From Tenrec ecaudatus (taxonomy: Eukaryota > Chordata > Mammalia > Afrosoricida > Tenrecidae), in assembly GCF_050624435.1 (NCBI RefSeq), contig NC_134536.1, positions 129,216,758 to 129,280,757 on the forward strand: a stretch of DNA of 64,000 bases, written 5' to 3'. The notes below the pieces were generated by a model. The model did no database searches. It saw only the letters and a list, made by a program, of their open reading frames with translations, and was not told where the DNA came from. Below are positions 38,101-50,100 of the stretch, one piece after another (within the stretch, counting starts at the first letter, position 1; each line of letters opens with the position of its first letter). A program made the position numbers and the translations under genes.

Positions 38101-41100
38101 GGGTAAAAATTTTGATGGCTACAACTGCACTGTCTCTGCAAACAGGCTTATTAATCGATATCCCCACTGACAGCGGGTGACCTGGCACTGCCCACTCCCA
38201 CCTTCGCCCCATCTTTAGGGACCTCCCGATGTTCTTCCCAACTCTAGCAACACTGGCTCCCTCCTTCCAAGGGGCCACGTGCACGCTCCTGTCCTGCACC
38301 CGTCAGCCAGGCACAGCACCCACCCTCCCACTTCCTGCAGGGCTCGCGGCTCCACCACCTGCTTTGGAGTGGCCTTCCCGACCACTCCCTACTCTTTATA
38401 CTCTGGACCACCGCTCAACACTCGACTTGCAGTAAATGTTATGCATTTGTTTAAGTATTAAGTTCCAGGGGCTAGTCTACGTTTTGTTTACCATTGTATC
38501 TTATTCCCAGTGCTTCCAAACAGGGGGTGGCTGGTAAACCATTCAATAAAATATTTGGAATACATGAAGGACATGGTACTGCCTGAAAATCAATGCAACA
38601 TTTTGTGCAGTACCATTAGAAACAACTAGAAACAAAATATTAGGGAAAAAAGACACAAAGATGGCTATTTGCAGACAACTTAAAATTCTCAGTTAATCAC
38701 TATAAAATGTTAAAACCAGAAAATAATAAAGAAAACTAGTTAGACGGAAGATAGATATGTAGCTTCTCCACATCTCGGCCGTAGCTGACAGCCGTGGTGT
38801 TGATTCTAACGTGTTTTTAATAATAACTTTAATGACCAGGTTGTTCACAGTGACCCCCCCCCCGGCCCCCATTATTTAGATATTCACAGGTATGTTGCGG
38901 TATGGCTCAGGGTGTCTGACTTCTGCTTGCTCATTAGGCACAATATTCTATGCAGAAACGCACAGATCCGAGAGCTCTAGTTTTTCTAAGGCTTTACTTC
39001 CCTAAACACAAAACGTTTTTTCTTCGGCATTCAGTACTTACGAGAGAAGGAACCGTGAATATCTGTACCGAGAGGTCTGCGACTGAAAACTCTCTGTCGT
39101 GGTCATCTGTCACATAATCACTCTGCAAACGCTCATAGTTCTATTAAGAAGGCAAAAAAAGGCAAGGCGTGCCAGCTGAGTCAGAGAGAGGGGGCAGCAC
39201 TACTCACCAGCGTGGGCGCGGTGAAGAGCTGGACAGACAGCGCGGTCACCGACACCGCTCGCTCGTGGTCATCTTCCATAAACCCTCTCTGCAACTGCTG
39301 GTACTTCTAAACAACAAGGGGAGATTCACCTCTAACCCACAGCGATCAGGTGCGAAAGGTTAAGTCGGTAAGGTGACAGTGCTATGAGGAGCAGCCGGCG
39401 GAAAGGATGCCTGCGAGCTAAGGCCTGTGTACATATTGGCTGTGGTGCACACTGATGGCGCACGGTGGCAGTTACCCAGCCCAAACGGGTAGGGCTAGCA
39501 GCTCTCAAACACCTGACATGTCAACGCACGCTGGAAGGCTAGCCCACAGCGGTGTTTCGAGGTCTTTGATGGACCAGCCTCTCACTCGCATTACTTCGGC
39601 TGCATATCGGAATCACCTGGAAGGCTCTGTTCCACGGGCGGTTAGGCACCAGTGGCTCAATCGGCTTAGGTAAATTTGCAAAGGGAAAACAAATGGCTTT
39701 TAACATGTTTCCCTGTTTAATTCAGACAAATACAAAATATGCTATTAGTTGAACATACTTCAATCATAGTAGGAACAGAGTTCAAGATTCTTAGATCACA
39801 ATCTGCATGTCATCTTTTCCTTACGTAAATAGGATCAGTGCCAGGATCTCATAATGGTTGTATTCTGAACTAAACAAAGACAGACTGTATCAGTGGTTCT
39901 CAACCTGTGGGTTGTGACCCCTTTGGGGGCTGAGCCACCCTTTCACAGGGGTCACCTGGTTCATAACAGCAGCAAAATTACAGCTAGGAAGTAGCAATGA
40001 AAATCGTGTTGTGGTTGGGGGTCACCACCACATGGGGAACTGTATTAAAGGGTCACGACACGAGGAAGGTTGAGAACCATTTGACCTACATAGATGAACA
40101 GTCTTATCACGAGAGGTAATGAGCAAAAGTAGTCTTACTTAGCTAACATTTTATTCTATTAATTAAAGATAATAGGCCATTTCTATGTAGGACAATGAAT
40201 TGAATGTCAGTGAAACTGTTGAAAACAGATAAATGAATTTTAGAAAAAAGGTTGTTTCTAAAGTTTTGTAGAATTTAAGATCAAGATACATTACTATTAC
40301 TTGCTAATTTTAGGAAGCCTGGCTATAAATCAATCTTCTAAATATGTACAGCTAAGATTTTGGTTAAAGTCCCCATGGGATAACTTCTGCGCAAGCTCCT
40401 CGGTGGCTCCAGCAGAGTGTCAACACTTTATTTCATTGGGCTCTGCCTCGATCCCTCATCCCCTGCCAGCACTCTGGCTTCCCCACCCCTCACTGTCTTT
40501 TATGCTGCTCAGCAGCTCTGGGCTTGCTGGTCTCACCAGCTGTATGGATATAGCTACTCTCCGTGTTACCCATTTGTTTTATCTTCCAAACTGATAAAAT
40601 GCTTACTTTTGCAAATCGAATGGCAAACAGCTTCTTGTATTTCAGATCCATAAGGAGACTGCTCATGAACAACTGATGGTACACGCTCCTCGCACCTGTT
40701 GAGAAAAAGATGTGGCTCTCTTATGATTTTTGAGTGTAAGCAGGTAAGCGATGAGATGATTTGCCAGGAAGGAGATGAGAAGCAATAGGTTGACGTATTG
40801 TGGAACAGAAGGCCGGTGATCTGCTCTGTATACCCTCATCCAATTCACAGTAAAAAGTGAAAAAAAAAAAAATTAACATGTAAAGATGAGGACATACCAA
40901 ATAAACCAAGAATGACATGTTCCAAGTTTTTAATGGATTCTGCATTTTCAAGTTTCAAATGGAACACTTCACGTCTGTCTTTGTCCCTATCCTTTTGGAG
41001 GAACAAGGCTTGTTTCTCATTCATATATCAAGGTCAGAGTCCTCTAAGTGGCCACGTCACTGTTCCCCACGACATAGGGGCCCAGGTTCTTTGTAAGGGG

Positions 41101-44100
41101 CGCCACCACTTCCTTCTTCTCAGACAAGTTGAAGGGACGGGTCCTCGACCGTCACCTTAAAAGAACATTGTGGCAGAAATCACCTAACGGTCAATTAGCC
41201 CTCTTACAGTGCTCCACTCGGTGCATTAGCCATGCTGTTGCACTTTTGCGGCTCCCCACTTTCAAACACAGAGACGCCGTCCCCGTTAAGTACTCACGTC
41301 CCAGTTCAGCTCCCAGTCCCTAAAATAAGTGTCTAACAAAATATTCTAGGTATAAAAATCACCAAATACATTCTCATTTAGTCACATTTCTTGGTTTGAA
41401 AGTTTATTTAATTTCAGAGATCCCTCCAAAGCTGTTCCCCACTCAAAGATTGACATGCATACACCAATATCTAAACATACAACTAGATCTCCTTCCAAAT
41501 GAGGAGAGGGAACGGGGTCTTTCGCATCACAATGGCCTGAACAGCCCCGTCTAGACCTTGAGAGCCAGCATGAGATCATTTACCTTTCCACAACTGGGAG
41601 TCATTGAGCATCAGTCTGTCTACAAGAGAACAGTTTTCACCATCGGGCCCTTCTTGCAAACCAACCTGGCATAAAATCCGGCGAAGGCCATCTTCAAACA
41701 GAAAGAAAAGCAGTCATGAAAACAGCAACTTCAAATATTTAAAATAAAGTGGCATTTTACTAAGCCTGTTCAAGTGGATCTGCAGAATCCCATTACGACG
41801 GGTTAAATGTACTCTAGAAAAGTAAATACGTTACTATTAATTGTCACTATTAATTATCAGTTACTCCAGAGTGTCAATACCTCTTCTCAGTGAAAGAATT
41901 TAAAGAAAGAGGAACCGCTGAAACGTGCAATCCCATCCCTCAAACACTTACGCTGAATGAATACGGCTGACACTGCTGCACCCCCTGCATGACACAGGGA
42001 GATGTCATAGAAACCGTGCTAACCCACAACCCCAACATTACATTATTGACCACTGCAACTTAACTAATGAAGAATAAGAGCATTCTGCATGACACTCATA
42101 AGCAGAAATTCACTGGACACCTACTACTTCCCATAGGCCAGGAACACGAGCTCTTGCTGGCTCTGCAGATGTGAAGATAAGCATTGAAATAACTGAAAAC
42201 TTAAAAACTCTTTGGCTTATGTTTTATAATCTAAGTGGTTTTTAAAAAGTCGTCTTCAAGCATACAAAAATAATCAGGGGAAAAGCAAAAAGCAGCAATT
42301 TAATTAGTAAGGTCCTCAAAGAAGATAAAGAGGACATCTTACACAAATACAAAAGAAACACTAATTCTTTCAACCACTGGTGATCAACAGCCCAGAGAGA
42401 AGGTCCACCAGAACCCGCTTCCCTGATGTCATTCGTTAGTGCGGTGGGGCACAGCTGAAGTTGGCATGCCGGTGGGCTCATGCTAAACATAAAACTTTGC
42501 ATAACTGAGTTGAGAAAACTATCTGGAAAAGACACTTCAAAGTCCAGCAAATCTGTTCTTCCGCATTTTCACACTGCCGTCATCCATCTTTGCACTTGTG
42601 AGCTCACTGTGGCCGTGCTCTGTCAGAGACATGCACAGCCAGTGTCAAAATGCCGATTTATCCGTGTCACTGCTCTTGCCACAGAGCAACGGGAGAGAGA
42701 GCCGAGAGCCACTCCCATTTTCCCCTCTCAAAGTTATAAACCCAATTTGTACTTTTGGCCTTGGACATAAGTTCAAAATTTTGTTGCCATTACACGAAGG
42801 AAAACTAATTAGGGTATTGTGGGGGGAAAAAAATAAAAACCACAGAAGATCAGGTAAGCTGTAGGAGCCAAAATAATCTTACCACCATTCGCTCTTTATT
42901 CTTTAAATTGCTAACCAGGAACCACTTAGATTTTATTTCCAGTAGCACTTTACAGTTTAGTTGATGGCGGACTAGTTCCATAAGATATTCCATTAAAAAG
43001 CAAACAAGCAAAAAGCTTTTTTGGGGGGTAGGGGAGGGGGAGAGGGCAGTGATGGGTTTTTCAAACACTAACTGAGCTTTATGCTGCATCAGTTCATTAC
43101 AGTCTATTACTGGTCCTAACTCCAAGCTTCCTGCAGCTATCTGACCACAGCGTTTTCTGTGCCTGAGGATACTCCATGCTGGATCTTAAAATGTAAAGTT
43201 ACGGTAAAAAAATATTTCACTTGATTGTCTTTTCTAAAACTCTTACAAGAGTGCATGAGTTCAATTTCAACTGTTAACGACATCACCTTTTATAAACCTA
43301 CCTGAATAGCCAATAATACTCCCCAGCCAGGACAAAAGTTTCAAACCAAAATTCTGATGTGCAACAATAGATGAATGCATAACTTGAACTTTGAGAGGCT
43401 TTGTCTGTCGACTGGTATTTCTCTTAAAAAGAAAGGACAGGATGAAAAGATTACTTAAAATGTCTCCTTTTTTGGCAGAAAAGGCTCACACTGCTACTTA
43501 ACGAATCCGCACAATCACCAACACCGGGCAGTTTCTCACATATGCCTGGAAAGAAAAACACCACGTAGCCTGCTTCACTTGTTTCGGACCTTAATTTTCT
43601 AGAAGACTGTAATGATTCCTTAGACTTCTGAAAATAACCTAAATAGCTTACGAGCAATCTACATTTTGGTCCTCTCCTTGAAAGTCTGCTCTACCAATTT
43701 CAGAGTTTTAAAAACGGAATTTCTTTTAGCCCCTTAGTGCTGCTCTAAGTGTATTTAAGTAATGAACCTCATGGTATAGATGCATGCTACCAACTCTACG
43801 TGACCTTTAACATGACCTTTCCCTTTCGGCCCGGCCTCCCTCCAGTCCCCTGCTCCACTCCACCTCCATAACCCATGCTAACTCAGGGTGCACCTTCTCC
43901 ACATACATACAGTTCACATGTACACATGCATAAAGATTTTATTGGCTTGATGGGGAAGGAGGGAATCCTCTACATACTTGGGTGCATCATGCTTTTCTCA
44001 ACATAGACATGCCCCAACCAGCCTGTACAGCTTTTAATTCTTAGTGTGGATTTGTGTAAACGTCCTCTAGCGAAAGTCATTCATAAATGTGTCCGTCTGG

Positions 44101-47100
44101 GTTGACTAGAGAAACAAATGCATAGACACTCATGTGTATAAAAAGAGTTTTATATAAGAGAGCAATTGAATATTGAGAAAACATCCCAGCCCAGTCCAGA
44201 TCAAGTCCATAAGCCCGATATTAGCCCATAGGTTCCAATACCAATCTATAACTTCGTGCAATGATGCCGAATGCAGGAAGATCACAGGCCAGTAAGTGAA
44301 AAAAGTCTTGTGGATCCAGTGGCAGTGGAAGCATCTCAGCACTGGCAGGGGTCTCCATGTGGCTCCAGCTCAGGACACTAGCGCAGCTCCATGTGTCTTG
44401 TCAACTACAACATCTCCCAGGGAGTGAGTCTGTGTCCCTCCTGAAGCGAGTTACTACATGTATTTGAGTATAAGCCCACCCGAGTATCAGCCGAGGCACC
44501 TAATTTTACCACAAAAACTGCATTAAAAATGTGCTGAAAAACTCGGCTTATACACAAGTATATACAGTATTTATCTCTTAGTACCTTCAAATCAGGTCAT
44601 CAAGCTACAAGCTGATTGACAGGCTAAACTCCACCCCTTCACTCAATCCTCTCAAATTGACACCAGATGATGTAACTACCACAGTACTTCCAATATTCTG
44701 GAACTATAAAAAATCAGTACTGAACATCTTTGTACATATTATTTTCTGGTGTTTACCTTTCATAGGATAAATTCTTGGGAGAGCTAAAAGTTTTCAAAGA
44801 TGTTCCTCCATTGTGTCCCACAAGCATGATAGTTTCCTATTCTCTGCCTTCCTGTCTGCAGGGCACACGCTTGCTCTCACTTTGCCATTCTGCCGGGCGT
44901 GCATCACCTTGCTTCTTTACTCATGACTGAGCTGGGGCCTCTTTTCATGCACACTAGCTGCCTGGATTGTCTTCGTTGTGATTTGCCTTTTCAAATTCTT
45001 TGTCCATTTTCTATTTTCTTTGTTTCCTGCAGGATAATCTATGGGACACTGTGTGGTAGTTATACAATGTCATGTCAACGTGAAGAAATATACAAGTGTA
45101 GGAGTGGAGTCTAGCCTGTCAATCAGGTCACAGCCTGGCGGTGCCTCCTTGTGAGCATGGCCTGCTCATAAGCGGGGTTCTGGGAACCTCCCCTTCTCTC
45201 TCTGCTTCACCTTCCTGCTGGTGGGCCACTCTGGGACCTGTAGAGCCCTGTGATGCTCCCACCACCACTGGATCCACAAGACTTTGCACCGGCCAGCCTG
45301 TGATCCTCTTGCATGCTGCATCACTGCACGTGGCCGCGTGAGTCTGAAGAGGGACTTATGGGCTAGTACTGGACATGTGGACTTGAGTTGGACTGGGCTG
45401 GGATGTTTACATGATATAAAATTACTTCTTGATACTTGTTTCTCTAGTCAACCAGGCCGTGTAACACACACTATCTTTATTAAAAGCATTGTCTGTTCTC
45501 TGTGATAGAAATAGTTTTTCTAAACCTGTCTACTCACTTTATTAAATTTTTTATAGTTAAAAATGTGTATACTTTTTCTAATTTCTAGGATTCTAGTCTT
45601 GATGAACAAGCTCTTGCCCTCCCTTACGATGTATTTGGCAGCCCCCTGAATATTCCAGATTATATCACTATTTCTGGACAAGTATACATGTCCAGAAAAA
45701 TGGGTTCATAAATGAAACAATATGGAACTAGCTGTAAACTAATAAAAAATACGAATGGAGTGACACTTTTGAATTACTTACCACAATGACAGATTTTGCT
45801 TGTTCACAGTACTGGAAGTCTCCATATCGAACAGACCTACGACCCTACAAATAAAAGTATTTAAAACCAATTTGCAAAAATAAATAAATAAAAATCAATA
45901 GTAAGAAGCTTTAAAGCAGTAAACCAAAAACCTGAACACAAAACAACTTTGGTCAACATCTAGCAGTTACAATGTTCATCCGGCTCATCACTGAGGAGGA
46001 AACGCTTTCCGTCACCGCTATCCGCTTTCACACAATTCACACGTGTATGTCCTGGAATAGCCGGCCACTTCTAGGCTGCTTTAATTTGTTTTCATAGCTA
46101 AGAATTATTTTTAATCACTGATTAGGAGAAGGGAACTGTATCTATGCCTCCCTTCAACATTCTACCTGGCAAGAACTTAACAGCTGTACCTGGTACATTA
46201 CAGAGGGCAAGGAAAACTACTGCCACGAAAATAAAGACACCCTTATTAGAGAGGCATTTCAAAATGTAAAGCGAATGTTTCCAACTCATGGTCCCTCTCG
46301 GTCTACACGCCTCTGAAGTCACCTTCCCCTGAAGACGCCTGTGCTCTGAGCTAGATCACGTCCAAACAACAGGGTTGGTACCCTCAAGGAAAGCTGTTCT
46401 TATAGAACGCTCTTGGTGTTGGGGAACAAACGGGAGTCTGAGGGGCACGATCAAGGTGAATGATCTAAGATTTCCCTCCTGTGCTTCCCCTTAAAGGATG
46501 AGCAGGAGCACTGTGGTGGGGAAAATGCTCGGTGTCACTTTCCTGGCCCTTTCCCTACCAATGTCATTTCCAATTTTCCCAACTACGTGGACAGCCACCC
46601 CCCCCACCAAGGAATTTACTTCAGAGGACAGCTCTGAAGCTACAGCGCAGGAAGAGGGACTAACCAGAGCACATGGGAGCAAATGAGGGAGAGGGAGAGA
46701 GAGTGGAGCACATCCCGGCCCACCAGGCCTGGAGGACGATATCCCCGCTCAGAACAGTCAATATGCCCAGAGGACCATAGGGCCAGCTCCACTATAAGAC
46801 ACGACGTCCCTCACTGACCCATAGCCCTACAGGGGACAAGACTGGAGACACGATCTGACCCCACCACACCGAGACAAAACATTAAGGGTGTGCAACAGAA
46901 CAGCAAAGGGAGCAGAGCAAGGAAGTCCCCAGGGAATACCTAGAGTAGACTTTGGGCCAAGGCGTGGTGCCCTATTAGACTTGACCGGAAAACACTCCTA
47001 AAGGTCAACAAATAGAACTAGAACTATTTACAAGTTTTTCTCTTTGTTTGTCACTGGATTTTTGTTATTTTCCTTTGTTGCTTTGTTTTGCTGTCTGGTG

Positions 47101-50100
47101 CTTTTGCATTATTATCTCTGCAGGTCTATCTAGAGTCTGGAGGAGAAAACAACAGGACTGATGGTTGGGGGGTGGGTATATGGGAGAGGGGGAGGCGGGG
47201 GAAAGGAAGTGGTGTTAACAAACCCAGGGGCAAGGGAACAGCAAGTGATCCAAAAGAGGTGGCAAGGACAGTATAAGAGGCCTGGTAGGGTTTGATCCAG
47301 GGCAATATAACCAAGCGGAATGACTGAAACCCAAATGAAGCCTGAGCATGATAGTGGGACAAGAGGAAAGTAAAAGGAAATAGAGGAAAGAACTAGGAGG
47401 CTAAGGGCATTTATAGAGGTCTAAATAGAGGCAAGTACATATATTTATTAATGATAATGGGGAAATAGATCTATGTGCATATATTTATAGGTTTAGTATT
47501 AAGGTAGCAGATGGACATTGCACCCTCCCTCAATGCAAGAATACTTTGTTCTATTAAACTGGCATTCCACGATGCTCACGTTCCCGACACGATCGCTGAA
47601 GACAAAGCAGGTGCATGAGCAAATGTGGTGAAGAAAGCTGATGGGGCCCAGCTATCAAAAGATATAGCATCTGGGGTCTTAAAGGCTTGAAGGTAAACAA
47701 GCAGCCATCTAGCTCAGAAGCAACAAAGCCCGCACAGAAGAAGCACACTAGCCTGTGTGATCATGAGATGTCGATGGGATCAGGTATCAGGTATCAAAGA
47801 ACAAGAAAATCCTATCATAGTGAATGAGGGGGGAGTGCGGAGTGGAGATCCAAAGCCCATTTGTAGGCATCTGGACATCCCTTACAGAAGAGAAACGGGG
47901 AGGAGACAAGCCAGTTAGGGTGCAGTGTAGCATCAATGAAACATAAAACATTCCTCTAGTTCCTAAATGCTTCCTCACCACCACTATCATGATCCCAATT
48001 CTACCTTACAAATCTGGCTAGACCAGAGGATGTATACTGGTACAGATAGGAACTGGAAACAGGCAAATCAGGACAGATGATCCCTTCAGGACCAGTCGTG
48101 AGAGTGGTGATACCGGGAGGGTTCAGGAAGGGTAGAGTAGAAAGGAGGAACCGATCACAAGGATTTCTGTAAGACCCCTCCCTGGGGGACTGACAATAAA
48201 AAAGTGGGTGAAGGGAGATGTCGGACAGTGTATGGCATGACAAAATAATAATTTATAAATTATCAAGGGTTTGTGAGGGAGTGGGGCAAGGAGGGGAAAA
48301 ATGAGGAGCCGATACTAAGTAGAAAGCAAATGTTTTGAGAATAATGATGGCAACAAATGTGCTTGACACAATGTATGTATGTGTGCATGCATGTTGTATG
48401 AACCCCCAATAAAATGATTTTCAGAAATGTGCTGGAAAACTTGGCTTATATACGAGTATATGTGGTAGATTACTGAGAGCTCTTGTGGCAGACATGCACC
48501 GGTGGCAGAGCCATGTAAGGAATAATGGCTGCATTACGGACTGCAAGTACGTACCAATACTTTTGACTTATCTTTGAATACCTGGGCACCGATGTTCAAA
48601 TGGGTATTATAGAGCCTCGCTGTGTATCCCTTCTGATTTTCTGAGCTAATGCTCTATCAGTCACACTTCAGTTTATCATGTCAGTTTGATTAAGTCACTT
48701 ACGTCTCGGTCGACTGTAGTTGCAAAACTAATGGCTTCTTTCTGTGTGCAGTTCACAGCTTTCTGCAGAGTGAAAATCACTTGTTCATAGGTGTGAACCT
48801 CGTCATTAAACAGCATGCAGTAATAGGTGTCCCGTTTCTCTCTGTGGAACAAAACCATCACATTTTACAGAGTCTATTAGTCTATTGGCTGGCTGCAGGC
48901 TGGTTATTCAGAGCATATCTTGTTCTAGGGAATGTGCGGATTACGCATTTTTCATACATCTAAGTATGTACACAGCCATCTGTGATACTGATGCTCTATG
49001 ATCCCAAGCCTTGTGGGATGACAGGCATTGAGCGCCCATTTCAACGTGCACTGGCCTGTATCAAGAAGGACAGGGTTCTAGAGAAGAGTCTAACAAGTGC
49101 AAGAATTCAGAAAAGATCCAAAATCAGGAGTGGCTCTGAGAGAAGAATGACTCCTGCAATGTCTGGAAATATTCTGGGCTATTTCCACTGGATAGAAGAT
49201 TGCTTCTCCCAGGAGCCACACAGCAATGTCTGGACAGGAATCGAGCCGGCTCAGTGCTACACAGTCCACGATGCAGCCTTCACAACAAAGCCAACTGGCC
49301 CAAGCCCCACGAGTGTTGGGGTTGAGGAATCCTGAGCGAGCAGTGAAAGCAAAGGCTACAGGTGGACTGGGAAACAGAGAGAGAGCTGGCCTGCGCACAC
49401 ACACGCACGCACACACACACACGCACGCACAGACAGACTGGTATCAGGCTACTTTGGAGAGAGCGGCAGAGATCTTGATGCCTCAAGAAGGATGTTGGCT
49501 CCTGTCATCCTGGGGGCAATCGGAGGAGCCCTGGCGGTACAATGGCTAAAAAAAATTGACCGCAACTGAAGGTCAGTTGTTTGCAGCCCCACGGTGCTGG
49601 GTGGGAGAACGGGTCTGGCAATGCATGCATTCCTGTTCAGCCGACAGGCTAGGAAACCCTCTGGGCAGCTCTACTCGGCTTGGAGTGGTGCTTCACAACC
49701 TTATTCACGCCGCGGCCCTTTCACACAGGTCCTCATGATGTGGCGACCCTCCAACCATAACATTATTTTCATTGCTGCTTCATCACTGTCATTTTGCTAC
49801 TGTTATGAATCATCATGTAAATATCTGATAGGCAGGATGTATTTTCATTGTTATAAATTGAACATCATTAAAGCATAGTGATTAATCACAAAAACAACAT
49901 GTAATTATACATTGTGAAGTATTTATTTGTAATGACAAATAAATGAAATGTTGTCTTGAAGCATGGTGTAGCATGAGTAACAGTCTTCATGCCAGGTACT
50001 TTTAGGTGGGCATATCTGCATGTGGGTGGACCTGCCTGGAGACGGCTAGAGGAGCGGTGTCTCGGTTCCTAAGACCATCGGAAATTTGTGTTTTCCGATG

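Noticed and set aside
39042..39306. One of the paired exons being a dead duplicate
   Set aside because: Both have open frames, phase-0 borders, consensus splice sites and conserved DDH, SV and FT positions.
48982..49335. 117-codon plus-strand open frame
   Set aside because: No recognisable domain, no splice or promoter context, and it lies in a UBR2 intron; kept only as an unassigned segment.
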